64,000 nt of DNA from Trichuris trichiura (Eukaryota; Nematoda; Enoplea; Trichinellida; Trichuridae). The stretch lies in contig JBAJFE010000060.1 in assembly GCA_037903355.1 (NCBI GenBank), positions 1,922,001 through 1,986,000 of the forward strand, written 5' to 3'. Positions within the stretch are counted from its first letter, which is position 1; every line of letters starts with the position of its first letter. Below, piece by piece: positions 45,858-58,121 of the stretch. The position numbers were made by a program, and so were the translations under genes. A model generated the notes under the pieces. The model was given only the letters and a program-made list of their open reading frames with translations, was not told where the DNA came from and searched no databases.

Positions 45858-47928
45858 ATGGATTTGTGCAAGAAGCTCGAAAAGGCCGAAACTGTGTCGG
45901 ATAAAATTGCTGCCCTGATGGCTATTGCTAAGCTGGTGCCTAAAAGTCAAGCGGACGAGATCTTACCGCAGGTGGCTGCTGCTGTGGACCCCAAACTCAT
46001 GAATCTTTTCTTGGAGGAAGACCCAGTTGAAACAGGTGCAGCAGGCGTCGTTATTCTTTCCCGCTTGCTTGCAAAAGCGTCTCCTGAAGAAGAAGCGAAA
46101 TTTGTTGAATGCTTTCCATCGCTCGTTGGTTTTATGGAAAAGTACGTGTTTGTTGTCACTTGTTTAAAAAACTTATTGTTCAACAATTTAGACTTTGCGA
46201 CTCAGACAGTGCCGTTGAACAAGATACCTACTTATACTCATTGTTTTGCGTACGGAACTTATTTCCTAAGATTACCTACGATGAAGAGCTATTTACTCGA
46301 GTTGGAGATCTATTTGTTAAGTTGTATCAGCATTGTCGTGAAAAAGTGGTAGAGGTAGCCGTGGTGCTTCTTTTTTCCTCTCCATATGGATACTTAATAT
46401 TTTCGAAAATAGTATCACTTGTGAAGGAAGAACCTGAAAATCATAGTCATTTGATGGAAACATTCAGCTCAGTTGGTCAGAAGAACCCACCGTTTGACAA
46501 AGTTAACGAAACACGATGGTTGAAAGATATGTGGGCCATTATCAGTAGTTTAATGCGTGGTCGAGTGAAGGATGAATTACGTTGGGATGCAATAATTAGC
46601 ACCGAATTTTTGGTAAACATGTTCAGTCGAGATGTACTGATGAAGGAGACGGACTTTTACGTCGTTGCTTTCACTACGGCTTCAATTGAATTGGAATATT
46701 TAATCAACTTGGTATTTTCTCGAAACGATTTGCAGGAATTGCTGCTGCCTCTATTCTGCTCTGCTCTGTTGTTGACTCAAGCACCGGAAATGCTGTCACT
46801 TCTTCTAGACGATGATGCCGATTTCAATGAACAAAGCATATCAGCACTCATAAAGCAACTGATTTCCACCACTAGCTTTATGCTCGTCACTATTATTGAA
46901 AATGGTGAAGAGCACACGTTGCCAAGTTATTTGTACGTACTGTTGGTGGAAACGATGACCTACTATCTGCGTGATGCATTTGACTTGCTTGATAAAGGTA
47001 TTTATTCATTTCCATCTCGCGGAAACATTTTTGCTTTTCATAATCCCTCGCGGTTGGTCCTTTTAGGGAACGCAGGTTTGCCAAGAACCTGCATTTGTTT
47101 TGAAACCTTACAGTATGACCGGTGAATCCGTTTGACGGCCATCGCGCGTTTTTCAGGTCTACTCATGGCGGCAATTCCAAAAATGTTTCTATATTATGAA
47201 ACGGAATTCCAAAAAGGACGGACAGTTTCCGACTTCAGTTCACTGTCCCGCTTTATGCATCCCGTAATTGTCCACGGAATAACGTTTTTGCCTGAGCATA
47301 ACCTGCTGGAGTACGTTCACATGGGTATGGCAATTTACGAAAAGTACGATATATGGAGCGATTTGGAAGCTCAGGCGTTGTTCAACACCTATTGCTATTT
47401 GCTGTTGAAACTTCCTTGGGACACTCTTGCTTCATCCAGTCGGGCCGCAGTGCAAGTCGTCTTTAACTACTTTTATAAGCTGTACAAAAATGCTGCGGTA
47501 AGTTTTCGTCGATTAAAAGCTGTTGTTAATTTACTTGTCGTAATGTTTTTCAGCATCCGGCTACGCCGTATCATGTGTCTGCTGGTTTGATAGCTATCAT
47601 TTTGACCCTATCGGATAAGTGCTCTCTGGAAATCGACATTGCCCTTTGGCGACATATATTTGGTGATATTGCTGTCGTTGAGCAATTTATAGCGCGTAAT
47701 TTTGGCCGCGACAATGATGATGGGACCGACTACATTGCTGAGACAATGGAATTTTTGACCAAGGCGGGTTTCAGGCTTTCTTCAATCATTTCAAACAACG
47801 CTCATCTGAAGAGTACGCTATGCACCGAGTGGTTAAGAGTGTATTCAGAAAATGATTCGTCGATTGGCTCTTCTCCTGTAGCAGTTCTGAAAGATTTGCT
47901 AATGGTCTTTTTGGGTTTATCAGGATAG
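45858..47928 (+). CDS. Helical-repeat protein, possibly neurochondrin-like
   Basis: Four exons with agreeing phases: 45858-46141, 46192-46997, 47157-47497 and 47554-47928, giving 601 residues. The N-terminal part (AETVSDKIAALMAIAKLV, then GAAGVVILSRLLAKASPEEE) resembles the neurochondrin start, where a short DxxxxAALLxVTKLVK helix and an acidic region precede ARM-like repeats. The remainder is helix after helix with Leu/Ile spacing and no catalytic motif (for example SRNDLQELLLPLFCSALLLT). Neurochondrin is a cytoplasmic regulator in neurons. The match is by general pattern and position, not by a diagnostic motif, and another ARM/HEAT protein is possible. The gene model itself is secure. Confidence 0.6.
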
Positions 47929-48448
47929 CCGTTTCATTTAGCTAAGTTTGTCACATTCTTGCTAACGTTGGGACCTTTTTGCGTGAAAATGAGTAATTCA
48001 CAAAAAAAAATTAAACAGCACTTATTCACCGACCGAAATCAACAACGTACCATCTTCCAACGTTACGGCTGCATATGAATGCTTTGAGTAAAAGAAGCCA
48101 TTTGGTTTTGATTAGAAGAATTCATACACCCATTTTGCCAAATTTTCTTCCAGGCAAATAACAACTCATTTTTTTAGATGTAAATGAGCAGAACTTTCAG
48201 CCAGGCGATTTGCATTACCATGCCATGTTACTTGCAGGCATTTGTTTGCGTATTACCGCGGTTGGAGCGGACTTCAAGACTTCTTTAAACAAAAAATGAG
48301 AACTCGTGGTTCAGCAGCTCCTCAGCATCAGATACCAATGCTTTCCTACGCTTCTAAAAGGAGATTATACAAGTGTTACGTTAGTCAGTGTTACTTTATA
48401 CGCGCTGTCTAATAGCTGATAGTAATTTAGGCAGTAATCGTCTAAAAC
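47929..48448. other. Intergenic, no gene recognised
   Basis: Polyadenine run near 48001 and an octamer at 48208. Nothing else. Confidence 0.4.
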
Positions 48449-51400
48449 ATAGGTTCTCAAACTTTTTGCTCCGTCGCCCCCTTGTGAACGTTCCTGACCG
48501 CTACTGCCCCCCAATTCTGATTGGTCAATTTTGAGCGCGCTGATTGGCTGGAAGGTTGGACGTGGCATAGTCGGGAGGTTAGTAGGTTCTCAAACATTTC
48601 CCTCCGTCGCTCCCGATGGGAAAATTTTTTCAAAACCGCTACTCGTGAGAACATTTTTCACAAAAAACTTCAACTCCTCGTTACCTGAAAGGCGTACTAT
48701 ACCACTCCTGCTTTTCCACCAACTACTTTACGATGTGAAAATTTCTGCTTGCCTTTCACATCTCTTGTCACATTTTTCAGGACATGGATTCACATAAGCA
48801 AGAAGCATTCATTAGCCTTTCCTGAAAAAAACAATCAGTGTGCGTCTGTTTGTTTTCTTATGTACACCAAAAGAATTGTAGTGACAAGGAACCAGATTGA
48901 AGTGAAAGCGCTTAAGCGAGAAAATACAAAAGAAACTATAACGCAAGTTTGCGACTGCACATGGACGGACACTACTCAATGTGATGGGTCAGCTTAATGC
49001 AGTACGAGCAAGTTGTCTACGTTTGGCTGCATCTTTATCATCATCGGTCTAAGGTCGCCTCGATTCGCTATGTCCAGCTGACTTCTCTCTTCCTACTTAG
49101 AAGCTTTGTAACTGCGCTAAATCCGCAATCTGCTAAATAAGACAATGGAAACGCAATAAGGATGTTTTCTACAGCAGCCCATAACAGCGGAAACAGCTTC
49201 CTTATTTCGCTCTGTAGCCAAAACTGCTGACATTCACTTTTCAATTTCACTTTCAGCTCTTCACTGCTTTGCAGTTCAGTCAGTTTTCCCTGCAATTCCA
49301 TCTCCGCTTCACCGACGTTGGAAATAGGGTCTATTGCCCACTGTGGAATTTTCAAGTTAAGAATATCACTGAACCGTTCCGTGAAGTCAACGTGCAGCAT
49401 TTCCAAGTGTTGTCAGTACAGTTCAACTTCTTGTTCAGCGATGTCCTCTTCCTCCTTCAGTGCAGGTGGAAAGGGAAACTGATAGAACTCACCGGCCCGG
49501 AAGTTTCGTTTGAAAGTTGGCAATTTCACGACGAAAGCAGATTCAACTCCTTTTATTTTAATTAAGTTTAAGTCACTGCCTTGGAGCTGCAAGTTCATTG
49601 CATTGAATTTGTAGTATATGTCTGCCGGAAACGCGATGTCCTTCTTGTTTTTCTTTAGATGTTCTCGTTGAGAAGGATTCACACACAACAAAAGTTCTAG
49701 AACTGTGTCAAAGAGGCTGTAAAAGCGAGTCAAACAAGCACCTTTTGACACCCAGCGAACTTCAGTGTGAAATAACAGGCGATTGAAGTCTTCATCATTC
49801 TGTTCGCCAAGCTGTCTGAATAATCCCTCATTCAGCGATTTACTTTTAATGGTATCAACCGCTGTAAGAGTGATCAGTTTAATCGTTCGCTCAGGCGTCT
49901 TGTGGCTAAATGCTGTCGCTGAATGACGCAATGAACCGCCAAAAGGCCAGGAACGAGCTGCTTCAAATGTGCAAGAAAGCCGTGGTAGCAGCCCACCATC
50001 AACGGTGCTCCATTGCTTGCCACAGCAACTATGTTCGCCATAGGCATGCTTTTATCTTTGAAACGTTTTTCTACAGCAAGGAAATAGAGCTTCTTCTTTG
50101 GTATCTGTCTGCAACGGTGTGGCAGACAGCAGTTCCTGTACCAGGGCTTCATCCATTACGAATCTGACATAACCTATTAATAATGCTTCATTGTTAGGTA
50201 AGATCGATTGCAAAGCTGCAAAGAAAAATGCGTTGCTTTCAAGAAGTCGCATAGAGTGCGTTCTACGTCGTTGCTCATTTCTTCAATCCTTCCGTGCACC
50301 GTGTCATTACTCAGAGGTATCCTTCCGATTATTTTAGTTGCTGACATGTGCAGTACTGTCTAGATAACTTCGCTAATCACGGTGAGCCACAGTTTCCCCA
50401 ATGTTATGTGGCTTTCCAAATTTTGCAATCAGTAGTGAAATGGTATAAGACGCACGCAGGCCATCTTTATCTTTTTCTGGTGCCAGTGGCAACATACGCG
50501 GCAGTATGTTCCTTGTACAAAATTTCTGGCGAAGCGACTGAAAGTAGCTGATGTTCTTGTCACGCATGTTTAGATGTGCTCTATTAATGTGGTCTTGTAG
50601 CCTCGATGGCTTCACAGATTCATTCGAAAACACTACCACAAATCAAACACAGAAATAGCCATTTATTCGCAGGTGATTGTGTAAAACCATACTTCAAATA
50701 GTCTGAGCTGTACTGCCTGCGTTTCTTTCATACTTCCGTCATTGAAAGAAGGCCACGAAATGATGGTTCTTGTTGTTGCTGTATTAGAGGGATGAGAAGT
50801 TGCGGCAACGATTCCGTTTATTTGCAGTAAACGGCAAGAACAAGAAACAAATATGTATGTATATTCACGAGTATGTCTTGTACAAAGGTAAAATGCCGTA
50901 AAATGTTGGCGGAACACGGCACACGGAACAGAAACAAAAATCCTCCGATGACGAAACAGGAACACGGAAGAACCCAAGCGGGAAGACTCACAGAAAGACT
51001 CTGCGCCCAGGAAGTATTAGCTTAAACACAAGGATGAACGAGTAAGGTGACCACCAGGGTGCGAAAGGAATTTAGCTGACAGGTTGCCGCACCAGATCTT
51101 TTTAAACTCGTCTCCGCCAGAATTGGAGGAGGCACTTTCAGAGGAAGTCAAGTGCGGATTAAGAGCGCAATGGAACAACCGAACAGTGGACGTGAAGGAA
51201 TGAAACAGGTGTGCATGGATTGCTGGCACGCGAAACACAATGTGCACACACGTTATGTGTAGGCTTAGGCTAGGGCAGAATAGGATGAACTGTAAGCAAT
51301 CTCCACCTGACCTTCTTTGAACTTACCGTCTCCATTTTTGGCGGAGTTGAGCCATAAAAAACGCCATTGTTCAATTGCGCCCTGCATCCCCACTTGACCT

Positions 51401-51612
51401 CCTTTAAAGTCCCCGCCTCCACTTCTGGCGAGAACGAGTTAAGAATGGCCCCTCTTACGCCGGTTTTTCTGACAGCCTTTTCGCGCTAGAGACAATCCTG
51501 CCAGAATTCCTCTTATGTGATTTTCAACGCCCCCGCATGGGTTTCCCATCGCCCTCCTGTGCTCTTCCATCGCCCCCCAGGGGGCGATATCGCCCACTTT
51601 GAGAGCCTAGGG
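48449..51612 (-). mobile_element. hAT-1: hAT DNA transposon of ZBED5/SCAND3 type, decayed
   Basis: Left end CATAGGTTCTCAAACTTTTT and right end (inverted) CCCTAGGCTCTCAAAGTGGG are typical hAT terminal inverted repeats followed by C-rich CGCCCCC. A second TAGGTTCTCAAAC near 48583 suggests another end nested at the left. No convincing 8-bp target duplication was found. The transposase, on the minus strand, is spread over 50639-49068. Confidence 0.8.
49068..50639 (-). pseudogene. hAT-1 transposase, broken
   Basis: In order: a BED-finger remainder (NESVKPSRLQDHINRAHLN), a DDE-region piece (ANIVAVASNGAPLMVGCYHG then FLAHLKQLVPGLLAVHCVIQ), LLFHTEVRWVSKGACLTRF, and the C-terminal dimerisation region FPLLWAAVENILIAFPLSYL. 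The frame changes several times (50373-50639, 49874-50252, 49413-49931, 49068-49406), so it is inactive. Same family as hAT-2 but clearly diverged. Confidence 0.8.
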
Positions 51613-51799
51613 TATAGAGAATTGCCGCGGCGCATTATTGGAAATAGAACTTTTTTTGTAGTCTCGAAAAAAAATCGTGCAGCTGAAATATCATAAATGC
51701 CTTTAATTCATTCAGAAGCGATTACCGGGAGTATGCAGAGAGACCTTAAACGATACTATAAAAACTGAAACCCTAAAAGTAAATGGACGTCTTCGCCAG

Positions 51800-53393
51800 T
51801 TATTCCGAACCCATTATGTACTGGCCGCATCTGCGTGCGAATGGGGAGAGCTTTAACAACGCCTCATATTTTGCCTCCTTCTTAAAGGAGGCAAGCGCTT
51901 GAAGGGCTAACATCTTAAGACTCATTGGACCCATTTTTGCTTTTCTCAGGTACTGGGCTCCATTATGGGGATCATGTTTTAAGCAATATACGTTGTTCTT
52001 GGAAACCATCATCTCGCTTCCCGTTTCGCCGCCAGTCCATCCACTGGCTATCCAGCGAAGGATAGTCTCATTTGAAAAATTTTCTTCCGTAGACTTGAAC
52101 TCGTGCCTGCCAAAGTGATACGTTACCGCGACATCGATTTCCTCGCTCTCCTCCGACTTGACCGAATAGACAACCCGATCCTTTGGAAAATGAACCAGCT
52201 TACTTACGGTGACGCCTTCTCCGGGCAGCAAAAAGCTCTGGCTGCCTACCCACTGCAGTGTGAATCCGCCCGTCACCTCAAAATGATGCATTTCCAGCAG
52301 GTGATGAGGACGGCTGAAATAAATTCAAAACATTTATCGTTAAACTGCCACCACGCCGTTCCAAATGGAATTTTCAAAATTCGATAACTTGATTATCATT
52401 GTTCAAATTTCAAACTAGGTACAGTCTGCCAACACAAAAAATTCTTTATTGCAAAGGATAACATTTTATTCGCCTGCGCAATGCGTCATCGACTGGCAGT
52501 GCCAAGTTGATTTGCATTTTATCGCACAGATTATCTACTATTTCGGCACAACTAAGTTCAAATACAGTTAATGGCCAGTTTGTATTTGTTTACAAGTGTC
52601 AAAGGGACAGATTACGCTTAGGAAAATTTAACTAAATAATTGACTATTCTGCCATGTTACTACAACTTGTTAAACATTTGCAAGACAAGCTAATAAAGCA
52701 ACTGCCCGCCATAAAAATAAATAACGGTTGCTCCGAAAGTCTTAGCGTACAAATTAACCGGCTCTCGAAGAGCATCACATTTTACAGATTAGATATAGCA
52801 AGAGCAGAGCGGCATTTTTGAAAAATGGAAGACTTTTACCTGTAGCGACGGAACAAATGAAATTTTCCATCAGTAATGGACGCTTCAGGATAACAAGTAG
52901 CGGCACTGTTCATCTCCTTCGGTGGCAGGTCTTTTATAAGTAAGCACGTAAGTTTTTTCGTCAGCACATGTATGACACTCAAGGAATACGGTTCGTGTTC
53001 GTCATAGCGGCTTACGTAGACTATTATAACGTAATGGCCACAAGCACGTGGTGGTAGAGGAAACATTAGGCTACTCAAGTCGGCTAGGGTAACAATTTCG
53101 TTTGTCAAAACATTGTAGCAATGCACGGAAATGTTAACCGCCTGGCCTGCCAGTCCTAAACTCCATAGGGGCACAAACGGTATGTCGGGCCAAAATGGGT
53201 TGTCGGCTAGGAAACTTGCCGAGCAATCCATTAATGTGTAAGGTACGTCCAAATGACAGATAGTTTGAAATTGCAGTGGTCTCAGGAAATTTCTTCCACT
53301 TTCTTCTTCCAAGGATGTACCGCTTGAATTTTCATCGCCTTCAATGTCATTTCTGCTACGTACGGCCAAACGATTTGCATTAGCGCCGTCCAT
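51800..53393 (-). CDS. Unrecognised two-exon gene, 355 residues
   Basis: Exon 1 is 53393-52840 and exon 2 is 52313-51800; the donor (CAGGTAAAA), acceptor (TTTATTTCAG) and phase agree, and the joined reading FHLFRRYSRPHHLLEMHHFE is smooth. Exon 1 starts with an acidic Ser/Glu-rich stretch, then beta-rich sequence (PYTLMDCSASFLADNPFWPD, CGHYVIIVYVSRYDEHEPYS). Exon 2 continues with EVTGGFTLQWVGSQSFLLPG and ends helical (LKMLALQALASFKKE). The pattern suggests a beta-propeller-like body with a helical tail, but I know no family that matches. The reading frame and composition make it a real gene in my view. Confidence 0.6.
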
Positions 53394-55105
53394 TTGCCTT
53401 CACTGCCGTAACAGAAAAACCAGCTTTGTCCTATTGCACGTATTAATGACTCTACAAGTAGTAGCTCTACAAGTAGTAGCTTACAGAATAAAAGACAACG
53501 AATAGTTCACTTTAAAGTATGACCTAATGCTTGCCTCACTAAGCTAACTCCTATCATACCTTACAGTTGCTCACAAAGATATCATACAACTACCTGTCTA
53601 CATTGGTTTACAGGGGCGCTTAGGTACGCTGAGAAGAGGGCGTCACAGATCTGCAAGCTCTGGTCAGGTATATCGGGACTTCTGCAGTTGCCCTACGCGC
53701 TTGGAAGGTGATCCTGGGAGCACCAGCCTGAGCTAAAATATTTCTGCAACAAGTTGCGTATCTCTATCTTAACGTACTACAGTAATTTCCTTACAGGATA
53801 ATGATGATGCTAGGGTGCACCCTGAATCGTTGGGACCAAGTTGAAATGACTGACTAAATTTCACTACCTGAAGCTGTTCTGTGCCCTCTGTGAGAACTAA
53901 GCCTAATCCTAACCTGAATACTAAACCTACACGCAAATAGGCAGTACAGTAGCATGTACGAAGGCATGTCGCATACGATTCTGTGGGTATAATAAATGGA
54001 TACTTTGCGAAATGGGCGGCTGACTTGGGTTTCACGCTAGCAACAAGATCTATGCTCTACATGCCTCCTACGAGAAAGCAAGGACGCCTAAAAGAGAGCA
54101 CGGAGCGAATAACCGATAGAAAAATCTTTCTGGCCACGTCAAGTTAGCTTTTGCGAACTTGGGCCGCTCTCGGTCGTAATGAGTGTAAAAAAATGAAAAT
54201 ATCTCCAACAATACGTAAAAGATAGTCAAACAACACATGCACTAACTTGATTTTAATCTATGCGGCACGACGACAACGACTTACCGTTGCACGACGCCTA
54301 TTCCGACGCTTGCGCAACCAAACAATTGCCACTACACGTCGAGTCGTTGTAGGAATTGTAGCCTTACGGTCGATACTAACCTGCACTCATTTTAGAAGCT
54401 CGCTGGCAGCATTGTTCGCGTCAGGCTGGAGAAAATGAATTTTTACCTCCCGTATTTGGTGGTAGCGATTTCGCGCTATTTAAAAAAATTTATCAATCGT
54501 TTTTGCAAGATTGCGCGGCGGTTAGGGCATCTGAAACTTACGGCTGAACGAAGCTGGATGCAGTAGGAATGCAGCGTTTTGCGCGCTGCCAACGGGTCAA
54601 GACGGAAATGGCAGCCTTGTTTTTCAATTTGTGCGACGGGCTTTAAAATAACGCAACGGAATAAAAGAATAAAAATTGTTCGGAGCTAAAATGATTTTCA
54701 GGTTCCATGCGCAGCGGAGCACGTTGCGCCCATTAAAAGAGGCCTTCGGTACAAGCGTGCTGCATTTTTTTGTTCCGTTAAAGCGATTTTTAGAAGCGAA
54801 GCCTGTATATTCGCCGCAAAAACACTGTATCCAAGTAAAATTGTTTCAATCTTCCTCTAGGCAGTAAATGATTCGCAGGTACGTTTGCGCAGTCAAATGC
54901 GAATCTTTAAATTTACTCCTTCATGCGGCGTTTAAACTGATTTAGTCTGATCGCTTTTCCTTTCGTTATTAGTATTTGACAGATGGGACATCTGAGGTAG
55001 CCTCCTGTCCGGCTGAAGTGCCCTGTGCCCTCTAGCTTGTACTTTACCACGCGAATTTGCCTCCGCATTTGTTGTAAAGTGTTTTTTCTTTTTCAGCGGC
55101 AGATC
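53394..55105. other. Intergenic, no gene recognised
   Basis: Contains a 17-bp direct duplication near 53450-53480 (CTACAAGTAGTAGCT). Small frames only. Confidence 0.4.
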
Positions 55106-55857
55106 ATGGACTCATCGTTGGATTCAAGAATCATAATTTCTGCAAAAGACCAGGAAGGTTGCAAAGAATGGAAGGAGCAACTTATTAGAGGTAAACAAGC
55201 GCAATTTCAGCGCTACCTACAGCGCATTGTTCTGTATAGCTACGCAATGCGTGAACGAAGGCGCGTCGGTAAGATACGTTCAGCAATGCGCAAAGGTGTT
55301 CTCAAGTGAACCTCCGAAACTAGACACCAGCGACAGTTCAATGTGTGAAGGCGGAAACTTCGTAAATGGACGCCAGTTCCAGGAGCTGTGTGACAAAAAG
55401 CTTCTGCAGAGCTTAGAAAATAATTTTGCTGGTAAACTTCGCACCCGAACAATATTTATTTTATCGTTTTTTATTTGTTTTTGCGGATGGAACGTCAGAC
55501 TGCGACAAAGCTCAATGGTTCGACGACTGCCAATACGCAAGTGGTTTTCAAGCAGCAACAGAAGAGAGGGCATATATACAGATTTTTGAAGGGCTGAGCA
55601 AGTCAACAAACGGTGCATCCCGTGTTATAAGCAATACATTTCCAAAAAACTTTCAGTTTCAACTGCGAACGGACGATCAGCTGAAAAAAATTTTTCCACT
55701 CGGCGACGTGATTCACAAAGGCAGTCATTACGTATTTGGAATCAGCCCTTTTTCGCCAACCAACTGCAGTGAAACGCTTGTCAAATTGGGAAAGCAAGAA
55801 AAGTCATTTTCGAGCGAAGTTGAAGAGAAGTTGAATGGAGGCTTTTATTACTTCTAG
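55106..55857 (+). CDS. Unrecognised spliced gene
   Basis: The acceptor TTTTTCAG ends at 55096, just before ATG at 55106. The clear part is an exon ending at 55431 (CEGGNFVNGRQFQELCDKKL, then LENNFA) joined in phase to the exon 55499-55857 (CDKAQWFDDCQYASGFQAAT, LRTDDQLKKIFPLGDVIHKG, then HYVFGISPFSP, stop TAG). The stretch between 55200 and 55290 changes frame and I could not find a normal-size intron. No family recognised. Confidence 0.45.
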
Positions 55858-55880
55858 CCGATAGTACGACCGTTAATCGA

Positions 55881-56096
55881 ATGCCAGATAAATCTAATAA
55901 TGAAACGGAGCAGGAAAATAAAAAGCGTCTTCGGATAGTAACAGAAAGCCAGATCAACTCGGTAATCAAACGGAGCAATTCTACTGTAATTATTAGTACC
56001 TACATTTCAGAATGCCTTATTAAGCACTGTAATGTAGAAAATATCTTTAGCGTCGAAAGAAGGTTGCGCAAGCTTTGTCAGATCCAAATAAAATAA
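55881..56096 (+). CDS. Small 71-residue open frame just downstream
   Basis: Starts 23 bp after the preceding stop. Polar and basic start, then RLRIVTESQINSVIKRSNST and CLIKHCNVENIFSVERRLRK, which could form a histone-fold-like run of helices. No family assigned. It may be a separate small gene, a second cistron, or an alternative 3' exon. Confidence 0.35.
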   Translation: MPDKSNNETEQENKKRLRIVTESQINSVIKRSNSTVIISTYISECLIKHCNVENIFSVERRLRKLCQIQIK

Positions 56097-56221
56097 TGTT
56101 GCATTTTTTCTAGTTTTTTAACGTCTCCAAGGTGTGGTCTCTTGGTACGGGACAGTATGTTTTCATAATGAAATAGCTTTATTGCGGAGACAGTCCCGTT
56201 TAATATGCGATAAATTCTTGA

Positions 56222-56268
56222 ACTCCGGAGTTTTAGGGTCACTTGAGACCCGTCTTCAGCGGTCTTAA
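56222..56268 (-). other. Decayed hammerhead-like core, left segment of PLE-3
   Basis: CTGAAGA (56253-56259) and the GGGTC/GACCC stem are kept, but the GAAA element reads TAAA, so the conserved G is lost. Confidence 0.55.
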
Positions 56269-57111
56269 ATTATAAATATAATTTGCGGAAGGGATTACAG
56301 TATTCTATTGTTTCTAAAGATTTAAAGCTGGCATTTTAAGGTCTTCCATTTGTAGTTTTTTTGTCTTTGTGTCTGTCAGCGGTCTTCTACTCTTGTTCCG
56401 TGTAGTTTGTGTCTCTGTTGGGTTGTTTTTCGAAACATTTTCTTCCATTGTTAAATCACTCTTTTTTATTTTCAATCCATTTTTTCTTCTTTCTTTTTTT
56501 CTTTGTTCCATATACAATGCAATTTTATAAATTTCCATTTTTTCTATTTATTTGTTTCGTCCCTTGTTTCAACGGCTTTGTATTTCATCTATTTAGTGAG
56601 CAGCAATTATAGCGCGTCACAACATTTGTCTACAGCTCATTTATGTCTTCTCCCTGCTCGCGGTTGTAAGTCGGCTTGTGTCTTATGTACAGAGTTTCTT
56701 TGATTCTTCATATTCGTAAGTTATTTTCATAACATAAGAGTTTTGGATGGAGCGGTTGATTACATTGTATTGGATGTTTCATTACAGCAGAGGCTTGCTT
56801 GGCTTTTTCCATTGTAATTTTCGGGCCCAACATTGGTCTACCTGGCTGTGTGGTTAGATTGGTACTGCTGTTAAGTATGGCCTTCGCGTTATTGTAATAT
56901 GTGGGCCTTTTTAAGTGTTGATTAACCCTTTGTTGTAATGTTTTGCCCGTTTCACGAATTTAAATTCCTGAGCAGGAGCATTCACCCGCGTATACTAATC
57001 CTGTCTTTTTGTTTGCTGGGATTTTAGTTACGTATGCACGAAGAATTCCTCTGAATATAGGCGAACTCTTGAAAAAGACTTTGAAACCTAATCTTCTTCC
57101 TAACTAGATAA

Positions 57112-58092
57112 TTAGTTTGTGGGAATAATTAAGGCGCCTAGAAAGGGCAGAATTTTGTTGTCTTTTTTTTCCATTGTGAAAACGATTTGGTTCGGGCGGA
57201 CGTTGTTGAGGAATTGTAAAACTTGTTCTTCTTTTCCGGCTTTAATAATTACAATGATGTCGTCTACGTATCTTTTAAAAAGGCGTGGAGCCATGTGTCT
57301 GTCTACCGTTGCGAACATTTGTGTTTCAAAGCTTTCCACAAACGTTTCTGCTAATACTGGAGATAAGGGGCTATCCATAGGTACTCCGTCAAATTCTTTG
57401 TAGAACTTGTTCTCAAAAGTGAAATGATTGCCTTCCTGCATGCTAAACGAAACCACCTTGACAATGTGAAAGGAATTTAATTTAGTTCTGCTGGGTAGAT
57501 TTGTGTCCGTGTGGAGGAGGTTGTGTAAGGTCTCTAGGGTGTCTGACATTGGGATGCTGGAAAATAAGTCTTTTACATCGTAAGTGACTAAAATAATGTC
57601 GGGTTCCAAACAGTAGTTTCGTATTTCATTGACGACCGTTGTGCTGTTTTTGACAAAGGATGGTTCTTTGCCCGTTAGAAGTTTAATGATTTTTTTTAAG
57701 TATCGACTGAATTCACTTGTGATGCTGTTAATTGTGGACACTATCGCTCGCAGTGGGATATCTGGTTTGTGTATTTTTGGGAGACTGTAGAGCTTAGGGG
57801 GTCTGAAGTTCGATGCAAACTTAACATGTGTTATCATTTTGGTGATTTCAGGTTCTTTGGACTCTGTGGCATATGTGATGAGAAGAGATCGAAACTTTTT
57901 TCAGGAAACTTCTGTAGGGTCGGTTGATAATGGCTTATCATTGCTCATGCTTAAGATAGCTGTCATCTTTGCGATGTAGGCGCTTCTGTCAAGTAGAACA
58001 ATCCTATTCCCTATATCTGCTTTAGTGATAATTCTGTTGGGTTGCTTTCTAAGTTGATGTAAGCTGTCTATCTCATATCGGCCTAGGCTCAA
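57112..58092 (-). pseudogene. PLE-3 reverse transcriptase region, catalytic box intact
   Basis: Frame 58092-57901 holds RIITKADIGNRIVLLDR. Frame 57837-57112 runs 241 codons through LYSLPKIHKPDIPLRAIVS, VTYDVKDLFSSIPMSDTLE, FDGVPMDSPLSPVLAETF, and RYVDDIIVIIKAGKEEQVLQ, so the YVDD box is whole. The G of the usual GVPMGSPLSP is D here. The GIY-YIG part downstream (about 57100-56700) is decayed. The gene is also cut upstream by hAT-2, so it cannot be expressed as a unit. Confidence 0.85.
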
Positions 58093-58121
58093 AGTGGCAG
58101 TGAAGCGGTAGCCCTAGATCA

